DNA from: Eunapius fragilis
Lineage: Eukaryota > Porifera > Demospongiae > Spongillida > Spongillidae
Assembly: GCA_963681505.1 (NCBI GenBank)
Contig: OY811988.1
Span: 3,023,202 to 3,087,201, forward strand
Length of the DNA: 64,000 nt
Direction of reading: 5' to 3'
A model generated the notes under the pieces. The model had not been told where the DNA came from. It searched no databases and was given only the letters and a program-made list of their open reading frames with translations. The position numbers and the translations under genes were made by a program. Within the stretch, counting starts at the first letter, position 1. The number at the start of each line of letters is the position of its first letter. This document shows positions 10,786-22,459 of the stretch, one piece after another.

Positions 10786-12423
10786 TTAATTGACTGAAAG
10801 CAAGTTCTGAAGTGGACCTCCATAATTAGAGCTTGGACCAAGTGGGTTGATGGTTGTTAGCAGTTCCTGTTGGACACCTTCTGATACTAGGGAGGTGATT
10901 GGTGGAATAACGACTGCATTCACTTCTCCATCATCAGGAGTGGCAGGAAGAGGTCCAGTCCAATCAATACCAAACCTTTGTGATTCATCCTACGCATGCA
11001 CAAACACAGTAACAGACCATTAGAATTTGCAAAAGTGTAAATTACTTACATCTGTCATAGACACTGACTCACATCCTGTGATCCAAAGCTGACAGGGTGA
11101 CAGGTTGCCTTCAGAACTTAGAGGATGCAGGTTCAATGCTTGCTTAAATACCTCCAGTGCTCTGTTTATGCGACTTGTATATACATAGTGGAGACAAAAC
11201 AGATGTACTTCATTTGCACAGTCTAGAACCACTTCTTCTTCCAAGGCATAAAACAGGTTGTAAAAAACAACAGTGCACTGCTTAAATACATCCAACTACA
11301 ACCTCTCAATACGCTGATTGTGAACACTGCACCCAGCTATGAAGCTCCCTCTTCCCGGTCCCCTTAAAGGATGCTCCACCATAAATCTAGCTACTCCAAC
11401 GTTTTCTCCACCTCTGTCCCACGAACTCGACTAGGAAGCCCTAGCTGCCTTACACCCTCAATAAATAGATGGAGCACTGTGTCAGCTCGATAATTGTCAC
11501 AGCAATGTAAGTAAACAATCCTGCGACTGTAGCCATCATGTATTACAAATCGCCACCTAAGTGCAACGGAAATCAATTGCATGGGTATACAGTACATTTA
11601 ATACACGTACCTTATCAGTTTATGATTTCCATCGATGTGGTAGAGAGATTTGGGTCCCGGAACCCGGTACGCACGCCTATTTATAGTGGAGAGGCGACGT
11701 ATTTATATCGATCCATTAGGATCAATCTTTCTCTGAATTTCGCGGACACGATGTTGTTGGACTCAGACCTCGAGCCAATAGATGACCATAGGCGGCCCCA
11801 GCGCTTACCGAAGGGAGGGGCCAACGCCACGAAGGGCGCCAAAGGGGGAGGGGCCAACCCCACAAAGGGCGCCAAAAGGGGAGGGGCATTATCGATTTTG
11901 CTATCGTAGTCATTTGTTAATCGCTATTTGTACGCTCAGATGAGTGTTAGTAGTTATTTTACACATAGTTACATGTAGTAATCATATTGCAACGCTACAG
12001 TAAAAATTACTTACAGGGGTTGGGGGGGCGCCATAACCAGGGGAGGGGGGGTGCCATGGCCCCCTGGGCCCCCCCCCTGGGGCCGCCTATGATGACCGCA
12101 CATTTGCCGATTCCCACACCATGGATATTCCTTCTGGATGCTGCTCATAACTACCACTAGGTACTCACCGTACTCATCTGTAACTTCGGCATACTGCGAT
12201 GATATGGATAAGACTCTGCCATACGCCGATGCACCGTTCGAGGGGAAACGCCTATCATCTCGGCAATTTGAGGGACAGTAAAACGGTTTTCCACGAGATA
12301 TTCGAGATGGTCTCGAGGTACAAAAAATCGCGGCCGCCCAGCGGTTCCACTCATTTCTACCTGTGGTCGATAAGCATAAAGAACACGTCTTGCAGTGTCC
12401 ATAGCCTCTCGTAATACATACAT
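10786..12423 (-). pseudogene. Integrase-type (DDE) transposase, broken, intron-containing
   Basis: A DDE integrase-core protein of the kind common in sponge and cnidarian transposons (rve/rva_4-like, possibly IS3EU). Exon 1 (12423 down to about 12091) encodes GRPRFFVPRDHLEYL and a helix-turn-helix QIAEMIGVSPRTVHRRMAE. A middle exon (11787-11611) carries HIDGNHKLI with the first catalytic D. A 54-bp intron (11557-11610) follows. Exon 3 (11556-11050) has RWRFVIHDGYSRR, an RGGEN-type second acidic site, and [10 protein letters not shown] with the catalytic E. A 60-bp intron (10990-11049) precedes the last exon (10989-10786), which starts DESQRFGIDWTGPLP and ends at a TAA. Damage: a frameshift inside exon 1, a 303-bp insertion after exon 1, an internal stop in the middle exon, a frameshift before the RGGEN site, and a W-to-stop change after RIERL. 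The family is clear. The superfamily name is tentative. Confidence 0.75.
11788..12090. mobile_element. 303-bp GC-rich inverted-repeat element inside the transposase
   Basis: Termini ATAGGCGGCCCCAG and CTGGGGCCGCCTAT are exact inverted repeats, flanked by a 7-bp direct repeat GATGACC at 11781-11787 and 12091-12097. The interior has GGGAGGGGCCAA / GGGCGCCA iterations at both ends. Joining the two flanks across one GATGACC restores the transposase frame through a CGHLLARG stretch, so the insertion hit a coding exon. Confidence 0.8.
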
Positions 12424-12479
12424 TCAACGCCATCCTTATGTATTGCTTGGCACTTTCTTCGTTGACATTCAGACCCTCT

Positions 12480-14188
12480 GTATGCTTGATCAATATAAAT
12501 TATAGAATCCCGCGATACACCAGCTCAATCGTTAGTATAAACGCGTCCATTTAGTCAGATGAAACGCTTCTACCATCCTGTGTTGGCACTAGGGCGTTAA
12601 TAACACTTCTCAATGATGGAAGAACTCTCGCAGCGGCAGCCATCACGAGATTTGGAGACACGGATTCAGGAATTATAATAGCCAATGGTACGGAATAGAG
12701 GTTAATATGGAATGACTTGTCTTATGTAATAATCTGCCACATTTCACAACACCCCCCCCCCCCCCCCCGATCATTGAATAGGGGACGTGAATTTTGGCAG
12801 CGATCACCTCCCATAGGCCTGATACGAAAAGTGGGGGGGGGGGGGGGGGGGGGGGGGGTACGATCGCGTATCGGGGGGCCCGGGATATAGTACAGTAGTA
12901 CAGTTCATGCGTAACGGGTATCAATAGGCAGCGCAAGTGTGCAGCTATTATTATAAAATGCGGCCCGAAAAGTTATGAATTTATATATGGAAGGACCTAT
13001 GGCCGAGGGGGGTGCTCAAGCACCCGGAGCACCCCCCCCCCCCCCCCCCGTCCCGTCCCCCGGGCGGGCCCCCCCTGGATACGCCACTGAGATGCAAGTA
13101 ACTAAGCGCGTGAATTAATGTTATTTAATAATATTCATACTCGAGACGGAGGGGGGTGCCCGAGCCCCCTGAGCCCCCCCCCCCCCCCCCCCCCCCCTAA
13201 ATACGCCACTGATTTTTTACGGACACGTCGGACAGGACTTTACCTTGAACAATGCCAAACCATCCACTAAGGCACTGAGGGGGAAGGTGGAGGGCGCCAT
13301 CGGTTGAGACTTCTTTAGTTATTGGAACTAGTAGGTATGTAAGCTACAATAATCCTGTATACCGGTGCATGCGTATTCTCTTGCATCTATTTATACACAA
13401 AATATTTATATTACAACGTTGTTATATGTTCAGACTATCGTTCACACACCAAGACCCCTAACTAGGATGGCTTGAGCAATGGCACTGTTCAACTCAAACC
13501 TTATCCTCTCCAAGACCCGTTTGCAGTGGGTGTGGCGAACCTCATCAAGGTGAGGTTCATCTTGCTGTAAAAGCCATGGATGACCTTGCTCAGCGGGCCA
13601 GGAGCACAAATGTATTGACTGCCTCCTTCCCCCAATTACATTACATTTTTATTCCTCCCCTCGTTTTATTATTAGAAAAATAATTAAACATTACTAGTAG
13701 TGTAATAGTGTGTTCTAATGATTTCATGCCCAACGTTAGGAGAATATGTAACCCTCACTCAGACCTGAATTTCCCTTTTCTGCTGTGCTGTCATCTTCAG
13801 CATTACATCTTCTGCACGGAAATGCTTGCAAGAACAAAGTATAGCAATATATGCAAAACTTCAACAGGCAACCTTGTATGAGAAGTATATAATCCTTACA
13901 GGAAGACATCAGCAAATTTGTCTAGCAGAGCGTTGTAGTTTTGGGTTCTAGGGTGAAGGATTTTCTCATCTCAATTCTATCCAGCCATCTCTTGCAGTAC
14001 TTCGGTTTGAGCAACTTTCTAGCTGCATTGCCATTGTTCTTAGCGCACACATGGGTTTTCCATTCTTAGTCTGATAAATGACATAATATTACACAAAATA
14101 CTTTATAGCTTAACTGCCAAAATATACCATTAAGCAGCTCTGAAGTCCTTCAATATGGTTTGTAGCAGTTTCCCCGTGTTAAAAATAT
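12480..14188. other. G/C homopolymer cluster and spacer, no gene
   Basis: Runs of G or C occur at about 12753-12768 (C), 12833-12858 (26 G), 13031-13050 (C) and 13176-13198 (C). The last two are followed by TGGATACGCCACTG and TAAATACGCCACTG, the same kind of terminus as the CAGTGGCGGATCCAG element at 56736, so these are ends of degraded hAT-like MITEs. The remainder, 13210-14188, shows no supported gene. Confidence 0.55.
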
Positions 14189-14458
14189 TTAACCTGGGCA
14201 TATTACAATCAGTACCCATAAAATTTTTATCAACTGATCTGTGGTATTGATTGCAGGGGTAGGCGTATTTTCCTGATAATAAAATTTAGTGAGATCATTC
14301 AATTCATAGGTGAGTCCCTCCACAATTGGCAGTGGTGACATGAAGGCATGATTCTGTGGTGAATAATAGCTAGCAGTTTTTATGTGCCCAGGAACAACGC
14401 CTGTACTTCTGTCAACAAGACTGCCTGCCTGTGCTTTGATCTGATTCTTTTCAGTCAC
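14189..14458 (-). CDS. Possible downstream exon of the 7TM receptor
   Basis: An open stretch of about 89 codons on the same strand, 130 bp downstream of the receptor stop. It encodes a soluble, polar sequence (RSTGVVPGHIKTASYYSPQN; YELNDLTKFYYQENTPTP) that would suit a cytoplasmic tail. It lacks a convincing ATG, as the frame opens at GTG. I could not find a fully convincing donor/acceptor pair joining it in phase to the receptor, so the link is an inference from position and composition. Confidence 0.3.
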   Translation of the reverse strand: MTEKNQIKAQAGSLVDRSTGVVPGHIKTASYYSPQNHAFMSPLPIVEGLTYELNDLTKFYYQENTPTPAINTTDQLIKILWVLIVICPG

Positions 14459-14588
14459 TCATAACTACTGAATGCAGCATTAAATACATGCATATCACAA
14501 TCGTAAAACCTTCAACTTGTCATCAATACTCTATGATGCAATACAGTAACATGAACACATTTACGGACTTAGATATGAATTAAGGGTT

Positions 14589-15470
14589 CTAAAAGCACTT
14601 CTCAAAGCATGTAACCACACAAAAGTAGGCAATTTGAGTAACCACAGAACGCAAGGAGAATAAGGATGTGGAGAAGTTCATAACAGCAGGGTTGAGTAGT
14701 AGAACAAAGAAGTGGAAGCTGAAAATAATTATTTGGAAGATAATAAAAACAATTGGGAAAGTGGCCAGCGGTAAGAACTCTCTTAAAGCATTCCAGTGTT
14801 CACTATCTCTGATCTCTTTGTAAAGAGATCGTAATTTTAAACTCTTAAAGTTTATACCATATACTATTGCAATAAAGACCACCATAATTAGGAAAACGAT
14901 AATAGATGAAGTATCCCAGAGAGTAAACTCCTCAATAAGAGCAAGGTTTTGGGTCCCATTTTCAATGCCCTGGAAGCATCCAACATCGTTATCTCCACTT
15001 AAGTATGAAATCAAAGGAGGTAACACCACCAACGATGGCAAAAGTAGCGACAATAGAACGTGCACCTTTTCATACTCCATCAGGTTATTTCGGAAATGTA
15101 CAAAAATTAATAGACTGAAGCTTAACTGCATAACAATGAACAGATTCACCCATTTAAGGTACAGCAGGAGCCATCCGAAAGGGGTACATACCCGGCCGTA
15201 GTTGTAGCTCCGTTGAATGTTGAACAGGTAGTATATCTGAAACAGATCCGTCACAGCTACCGCCAACGCAGTAAGCACCTGGTAAAGAGCTAAGCGATAA
15301 GCGCACGCTGTGTGTATAATGGTTGTACTTGTGTTCTGCCGCTTGGAGCAGATTCGGCCGATTACTAGTAGTAAGATGGCGGCCAGTAGACATACGACGG
15401 CAGACACAATGTTGAATGACGTGTTCAGGATTGCTTCGGTAGTCCACAAATCGTTACTGTTTGAATCCAT
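14589..15470 (-). CDS. Seven-transmembrane receptor (orphan GPCR-like)
   Basis: An uninterrupted 293-residue protein starting MDSNSNDLWTTEA. Seven hydrophobic segments fall at about residues 18-40, 57-83, 96-125, 136-156, 186-206, 231-257 and 270-287, so the N-terminus should be outside. N-glycosylation sites lie at N16 (NTS) and N171 (NGT). C95 at the start of TM3 and C165 in the second extracellular loop are placed like the conserved GPCR disulfide. There is no DRY or NPxxY motif, so it is not a classical rhodopsin receptor; lineage-specific 7TM families of this sort are common in sponges. The frame ends shortly after TM7 (FCVVTCFEKCF), leaving almost no tail unless a 3' exon is added. An (AT)n run lies about 30 bp upstream of the ATG (15501-15519). 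Ligand unknown. Confidence 0.7.
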   Translation of the reverse strand: MDSNSNDLWTTEAILNTSFNIVSAVVCLLAAILLLVIGRICSKRQNTSTTIIHTACAYRLALYQVLTALAVAVTDLFQIYYLFNIQRSYNYGRVCTPFGWLLLYLKWVNLFIVMQLSFSLLIFVHFRNNLMEYEKVHVLLSLLLPSLVVLPPLISYLSGDNDVGCFQGIENGTQNLALIEEFTLWDTSSIIVFLIMVVFIAIVYGINFKSLKLRSLYKEIRDSEHWNALREFLPLATFPIVFIIFQIIIFSFHFFVLLLNPAVMNFSTSLFSLRSVVTQIAYFCVVTCFEKCF

Positions 15471-15539
15471 CGACGTGACTGCTGTAGGTAAAATCAGAGA
15501 CTATATATATATATATAGAGCGAGATACTAGATCAGAGG

Positions 15540-18270
15540 ATGTGGCGTGACCAATAATTGGCTTTAATTTGCTCTGTGACGTCACGTCCGTGAGAGCAGT
15601 GTCATGATGTCAGATAAACGCGGACCATGATAAGTTGTTGCAGGCTCGCAGCTGAGCAGTTTGGAGCTAAAGCTCCATCAGCAGGGTAGCATGCCATTCA
15701 TCATCACTGGATGGAACTGCAAGACCAGTGCAGGAGTAATGTTACCCAGGGAGTCCCCTTGTTGCACACCAGACCAGTTCAGAACTGATTTGTCCTAGAG
15801 GGTACCACAACAAGATGATCATGGCAACAGTCCAGGGTAAAAGGTGGCACATTCCTCCTTAACAGCCACATAGACTGCCCCCCCCCCCCCCCCCCAGGGG
15901 AAAATTTCAGTACCATGAGTCCACAATAGGTTCCACAATGTGGGCAGCAAGCATTACTGGTGTGACTCTCAACAGCTGCCCATATGTGTTCTTTCATTGT
16001 TTAGAGCAATGCTACTGTAGAGGTCATATATCCATGTATTTATAGTCTAGTCATACTTTGATACAATTGAACGAAGTGCATACACTGTCCAGACTGGAGT
16101 GAATAGCATTGTGTGTGTTGATGTATATAAGTGTATGCATGATGGCAGTCAATATTCTAGAAATTGCCTACATTATTCTACATCTGCCCACTGAGATAGC
16201 CATGTCAAATGTTATTTGTGCATTGACGAATGGAAGAATTGTTCTGGTGGATGTGACTAATTGCCCAGGCTTTTGGTAGGGTTCCTGAGTGAATCTAAGT
16301 CATTATCAGTCCACATGATATCAACTGTGCGGAAGTCAGTGTTAATTTACAAACCACACATTATAAATTCTGTAGCAGATCCAGGCTGCCCCCCTTAAGA
16401 TAAATAGTATACCATTGCAGTTTGGCACTAGATTTTCAATGCCAAAACACCAAAATTGCAGAAGCTTCTCTGGGCTCTAGATGCCAAATGGAGAGCTTAA
16501 CAGTACCGGTCCTAGCCTAGGACCCGGCCCTCACACACCTTTTTCTCCCTTCGCCCTCCTAAATCCTGGATCTGCCACTGATAATGCACCACTTATGTCA
16601 TATAAAAGTCATCTAAGTATTCTCAACACCACTTTGTCCTGGGGCTTCAAAGTAAGCATGCAAGTGTTGGTACATTCATCTGCAATGTTGGCTGCCTTCC
16701 AAATGTTGTTGCCAAGTTTAGTAAACCAGGCATAGATAAACACAAGCTGTTGACACTTCAATTCTTTTCTCCATCTATTGTCAACAGTAGCAGGAAATCT
16801 TGCATGTTTAATTCCAGTATCTGATTTATAGACTGCCATTAATGTAACTAATTTCCTGTGCCAATACTTAATGTACATGTACATATGTGATAGTTCATGA
16901 ATGCAAAAATGTCCCCTTCATAATAATCATAATAATAATATAATTATGCTGAAATCAAAACCTTTGGAGGTGTGCATTCTCTACCAGAGGACATGCTAAA
17001 CTGAGTATGACATTGACAATCATCTATTTTTTGTGGTCCAGAGCCTTTTGATACAATATGAAGATACATGTACAGTGTATGAGGGTACCAAATACGGTAG
17101 TTTCACATGGTGGAACATGTGATAAAATCTACATTGCATGCATGAGTAAGACGGTATGATGCGTAGGTGGACAAAAACAGATGCATGGATCTTGGGAGAG
17201 TAATTGCTTCCTATATTGTAAACTGGTTTGCAACAAAAATCATGTATAAGTATTTGAAAAAGTCATGGAAGCTATAACAATTATGGATACGCCCATATCA
17301 TGTTTGAACATGGGCCTTTTAATGCAAAGTGTGTGTTATAGCATACATTATTCTTCTACAAAGCACTTGCCCCTTTGTTAACCAGATGGTGAATAGTGGT
17401 GTGGTGTGCTGACGGAAGGACCACCATAATCCCAGCCTTTTGGGTACTGACCGGCCTTGATGTTTGGTTCAAGCAAAGAATGCCATAAGTACACCACATC
17501 TGAATGAGAGCGTTGGGATTGCCTGCAATTTTTAAATGTGCTATCCTCCCACAGCTGCTGATTACTATATTCATCCATGCAGCCAACATGTCACCTCTCC
17601 TCCAATACAAATGTGCACAGCTAAGGGGTGTTGTATTGACATTTTATGTACAGTAAGTGATCATTAGTTGTAAGCACAGCCTCACACTACTTCGTTATCA
17701 CCGCAACTCTCCAAGTCCTCCCTAGTAAAAATGGAGTCCTCGGTGTACATGTGTACTTTTTCTACCAGTTCTCTTTGATACCTTGCAGCCTCCTATTAAT
17801 ATTCTTAACTCAGAAGAGTTGAATATAAAGCCATGAGAAACACTAAATGACTTATCACAATGTCATGAGAACAGAATGTCATCTGTGTAAAAATTTATGC
17901 CCTTAACGTTTATAGAGTTAAAAATTAAGATTGCTCCGTGTACAGCACACACATATTACACACACATGCGCACACACATTACAAACACATGTGCACACAC
18001 ACACCACATGCACACACCACACACATATCATGGGAATCTACCAACTGCAGCATAGTGGAGTACACATTTCCTGCAACACACATCATCACTAAATCTGGAA
18101 TATAGAGAATGTCAGTGAACACCATTGACATTTTATACCTTTCAGATGTTTTTTCACAAAAGATCAAAAATAATAATAATACATATATATACCACAAAAA
18201 CCCAGACCGTCATTTGCTCGAGTCTTGTCTGACACATTGAGATCCATATGCATATCCAACTCAGATGAGG
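15540..18270. other. Spacer with repeat fragments, no intact gene
   Basis: It contains a C run of about 17 at 15879-15895, CA-rich text at 17940-18025, and an end of the CAGTGGCGGATCCAG-type family at about 16566-16580 (CTGGATCTGCCACTG), possibly paired with CAGATCCAGG at 16377. The ankyrin-like relic at 17356-17500 is listed separately. Confidence 0.45.
17356..17500 (-). pseudogene. Ankyrin-repeat relic, second copy
   Basis: On the minus strand, HHLVNKGASAL and an upstream LNQTSR correspond to HLLVTKGASTL and LNQTSR-like text at 24632-24840. The DNA identity is strong around CACTTGCCCCTTTGTTAACC. The frame between the two blocks is not ankyrin-like here, so it is a degenerate duplicate of the 24.7-kb fragment. 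Confidence 0.4.
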
Positions 18271-18399
18271 CTTGGTTAAAACTATTCATGTTGCCAAAGT
18301 GTGTGTTACGAGCATCTCATCCAGGCGGCCGAGTCACAAGTCTCATTCCATTGAAGAGCTTTGCAGACAGTGGTCTGATGGCCTCTTAGCTTCTCTATG

Positions 18400-20795
18400 G
18401 CAATATGCCTCTGATCATGTCAAGAAGTCCAACTCCAAACGTCCTAAGGGGCAAACAAAGGAGTCAGATAAGAAAGCTCAGTCGCAGTTTCTAAGGCCAG
18501 AGAAGGGTTATTGGGGAAGGCTTGCAAGGTCCTTACATCTTCTGGCATTGCCCCCAACATTCCAGAGACATGGAATTTGCTCCAGCAGAAACACCCTAAG
18601 GGCCCAATTCCTACCCTACCTGATAACACTTTACCTCCAGGGACCACTGCTCTGCCCCCTGAGTTTAATATCATGTCAGTTCTTCGTTCATTCCCCAGGG
18701 ACACTGCTTGTGGCCCCTCTGGGCTGCGCATACAACATCTGATTGATGCTGCTGAGGTACACTTGCCTATTTCCATCTGTAGTTCCCTTAGAGCTGTTAT
18801 CAATATCGTGGCAAGTGGCAAAGCTACATTGCCAATATCCAGGTACCTGGTCGGTGGCTCACTCACTGCATTGATCAAGAATAAAGAGGATCTACCATTG
18901 GACATCCGCCCTATTGCTTGTTGGGAGGCAATGAGAAGACTGACAGGAAAGTGTCTCTGTATCCTTTTGAAAGACAAAGCAGCTGAATTTTTTGGTCCAT
19001 TTCAGCTTGGTGTGGCATGTCTTGCAGGAGCTGAAAAGATAATACATGGAGTGCACAGATGTGTTCAAGATCACTGAATGATGATGACTTTGCGATGTGT
19101 AAAATTGACCTAACTAATGCCTTCAACATGGTATCTCGCCAGGCACTCCTTGAGGAATGTGCTACTCACTTCCCTGAACTATTCCCTTGGGTTTCCTGGT
19201 GCTATGGGCAGCACCGAACATTATAGCACCCTATGGGAGTGTTAAGCTCTGAACTTGGAGTTCAACAAGGAGATCCCTTGAGTCCCACTGTTGTTTTCCT
19301 TGGTCCTACACAAGCTCATTCGCACGATCATTGAGGATACGGAATGCTCTCAACTTTTGTTGAATTCATGGTACCTGGATGATGGCGTTCTTGCAGGTAC
19401 TAAGTCGGGCTGCTACTCTTATTCAGAGGCTGGGTCCTGCCCTTGGTCTTTGTATCAACCCTGCCAAATGTGAACTGTTCTCTCTTTCTGTCTGTTCAGA
19501 CTTTCCCCCAAGAAATGAAAGTGTCCCAAGAGCCAAACTTCGAAGTCCCTGGAGCTCCAATAGGTGATCCCATCTTTTGTGCAGCACAAAGGCGTGCTAA
19601 GCGACCCCCAAGTTGCACTCCTCCTCCTGCGTCAGTGTGCAGGGTACTGTAAATCAGTTCATCTTGCCCGTTCAACTCCACCTTCACTTATCTCTGATGG
19701 GTTAGCACTGTTTGGTGCTGACGTTAGACGTTGTTTTTCCGAATGCACTGGAATTGATACAGCTGACACAGAATGGTTGCAAGTTCAACTGAGCCTTGGT
19801 AGGGGGGGTCTTGGCCTTTGCAGTCTTGCTCTCCATTCTCCAGCTGCTTATTTGGCATCACTTAGTAAGGCCGAATCTCTAATACCATCTGATGAATATG
19901 CCTTGGAGTCGTTCAATATTTTAACAGTATAGTCCCACCAGAGCATGCAATTTCAGGAGATCTTTTGCTTCATTCTAGCTATAGCCAAAAGGATCTCTCG
20001 GCTAGGTTGGAAAACCACCAGTTTGATCAGCTGCTATTTAAGTCGTCCCCTGCCAACCGTGCATCTTTGTTGTCTGTGTCCTCACGCCATGCTGCAGCCT
20101 GGCTGTCAGTCATTCCTTCAGTAGGTCTTAACCTTCACCTTGAACCTGATGAGTTCCAGATTGCATTGAAGTGGTGGCTTGGAATGGACACATCTTTAGG
20201 TTCTTGCTGTCCATACTGTCCTGAACATCAGCTAGACCACCTAGGACAACATGCAGTGATGTGTAAAGGTGGAGGGGATGTCGTGCTACACTACAGCTTG
20301 AGGGATGCCTTTTCACAGTTCTGCCATCGAGCGTGTCTGGGGGGACAGCTTGAAGTAGGTTGTGGAATAGGAGCAGACAAAAGACACAGTTGTCCAGCTG
20401 ATATTCTTGTACAGAACTGGATAATCGGCAAACCAGCAGCTTTTGACCTAACTGTAACCTCATCGCTTAATCTCACTACTTTAAATGAAGCAGGAATTGC
20501 AAGAGGGTCTGCAGCTATGGCAGCTGAAGTTCGGAAGCATGATGTTAATGATGGTAAGTGTGCAGAGCTCAGATGGGTTTCTATACCCTTAGCAGTTGAG
20601 ACTTATGGTTGCTGGGATGCAGAAGCCCAGTCCACCATTTCTCGGCTAGCATCCCATCTGGCCATCCAGTTGCAGTGTAGTAAATCGAAGGTCATCACTA
20701 CCATCTACCAACATCTCAATCTAACACTGGTGAGAGCAAATGCTCGAGCTTTACTGTCACGTTCAGGCTTTTTCAGATCTGAGGGTGGAGTTTAA
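18400..20795 (+). pseudogene. LINE retrotransposon: RT plus zinc knuckle plus restriction-like endonuclease, frameshifted
   Basis: A non-LTR retrotransposon of the restriction-like-endonuclease type. In order: an N-terminal segment (GIAPNIPETWNLL..ACGPSGLR, 18511-19077); palm motifs in a new frame (KIDLTNAFNMV at about 19105); GVQQGDPLSPT at about 19258; and the catalytic YLDDG at about 19372-19386 after another frameshift. The C-terminal part (19965-20795, 276 residues) has a CxxC..H..C knuckle (C82, C85, H96, C100) and a PAD-x14-D pair (D146, D161), followed by FDLTVTS, the expected PD-(D/E)XK arrangement of R2-type LINEs. It ends ..RANARALLSRSGFF and a stop. At least five frame breaks or stops make it dead. 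An (AAT)n/AATAA-rich stretch near 21140-21175 may mark the 3' tail. Confidence 0.8.
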
Positions 20796-21300
20796 CTTTG
20801 ATTTTTGCATGTTTTTCAAGTGGTGTATATGTGTACTTGTATTGATGAGAGTATTATAATTGTTATACACTAAAATAAACATCGGGTGTGTTTGGAAAAC
20901 AGACTCTTTCATTCCTAAAGGATCTTGCTTGTGTTCATAAGGTGTCAGGGGAAGTGAAGTCCTTTCCATATTTACTTCAATGCCTCGCTGTAGCCATACA
21001 GCGAGGTAATGCTGTCTCAGTCCTGGGCACCTTTGTGAGCGAAGATTGCCTTGTTTTTGAGGACAGTGATGCATATTATTAATTTATTTTATTTTTTATT
21101 CAGTGTAACTGTGTTACGTTATATTAGACTGTTAAATAAATAATAATAGTAATAATAAATAAATAAATAAATATATAATAGACACATTATTGCTTTTGAC
21201 AATACATAGAATAATGACATACGAGAAATAATATGAACAGAAAAAAAAAAGAAATAAATAAAACAGCGTGCTAGCTGTCCCTACTGCCCAGCTTATTCTT
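20796..21300. other. LINE 3' flank, no gene
   Basis: AT-rich, with AATAA and TAAATAAATAAATAAATA repeats at 21137-21175 and an A run at 21241-21250. It looks like a LINE 3' end plus low-complexity sequence. Confidence 0.4.
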
Positions 21301-21731
21301 TGGACCCCCTGGGTCACTATGCTTTGACTCATGCACAAGCACAGAGGTGATGTGGTGACTCACTCATCATAACAGGCTTCGGGGTTGTTTTTGTGGAGCC
21401 ATGCCGAAGAGCTTGTGTTGGTGTTCAGGTAGAGGTGGGGAGTGGTTATGGTCTTCATGAGCAGGTAGAGGTGGGGAGTGGTTATGGTCTTCATGAGCAG
21501 GTAGAGGTGCGGAGCGGTTATGGTCTTCATGAGCATAGCAAACAACCTGCTGATGTTCTTGCTGCAAAATTGGATATGGGCAAGCCGGCTGCGTTCGACT
21601 TCACTGTCACATCACCGCTAGTTTCTAACAGTTTACCTGAAGCGAGTGTGACAGCTGTCACACTCGCTTCAGGTAAACTGTTAGAAACTAGCGGTGATGT
21701 GACAGTGAAGTCGAACGCAGACGGCTTGCCC
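21300..21731 (+). pseudogene. LINE endonuclease fragment with tandem triplication and inverted duplication
   Basis: The reading GKPAAFDFTVTSPL matches GKPAAFDLTVTSSL of the LINE at 20405-20480, and the preceding ACVGVQVEVGSGYG matches ACLGGQLEVGCGIG. Between them a 36-bp unit (VEVGSGYGLHEQ) is repeated three times at 21427-21534. From 21578 to 21731 the endonuclease coding segment is followed immediately by its own reverse complement, making a nearly perfect 154-bp hairpin centred at about 21655. It is a rearranged scrap of a related LINE and not functional. Confidence 0.75.
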
Positions 21732-21812
21732 AAAATATTACAGACCTACATTATTTAGCAAATCTACATCCTTGAAATTCTGTGCTAAATGTAGGTCTGT
21801 AATATTTATAAT
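21732..21812. repeat. Short inverted repeat
   Basis: AAATATTACAGACCTACATT and its reverse complement flank a loop of about 25 bp, abutting the preceding hairpin. Possibly one end structure of a small element. Confidence 0.6.
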
Positions 21813-22459
21813 TAAATGAATGCCTAATACCCGTAGTTCCTTGTTTCCTTACTTTTTACTCAATTGCTGTCTACAAATCCTGCATCACCAATTTTATTTT
21901 AATTAAATGTTTATATCTTGTTTCACACATTTTTATGCGAATAAACGAAGGAGGAAGTATACATGTATATGCATATTGAGGCATGTATTGGGCAACCTTA
22001 GAATCATACTCTATCGTAGCACAAGAGACCGTTTGATCTGCTCACATGCTATCGAACAGTGGGCAAGGGTGGGGTGCAATGGGCGGAGCAGGGCACGCCT
22101 ACTCCCTCAACATAGAGTATAATTAAATTTTTACCTCTTTTTGCACAGTAGTGGCTTTGATACCTGCAAAGTCTTTACACGTGTGCCGACTGTGCTATAA
22201 TTCTATTGGTCCAATTCCATACATATCAATGACGGGAGGGAAGGTGTCAGTTGTGCTAAAATTCTAATGGTCAAATTTGATACTCTTATAGGCTCCTGTC
22301 TAAACATGGAGGTGTAGCCTACATGCAATTAAGATGGATTGTGTGGGAACTCAGGGAGTGAACTAGATGGCTGCATGTAGATTGATAAGGATATGTTCTC
22401 AGGAGGGGCATGGTAATCTTATCTCTGTCCCCTATCTCCTCTGACACGACATGCCTACA

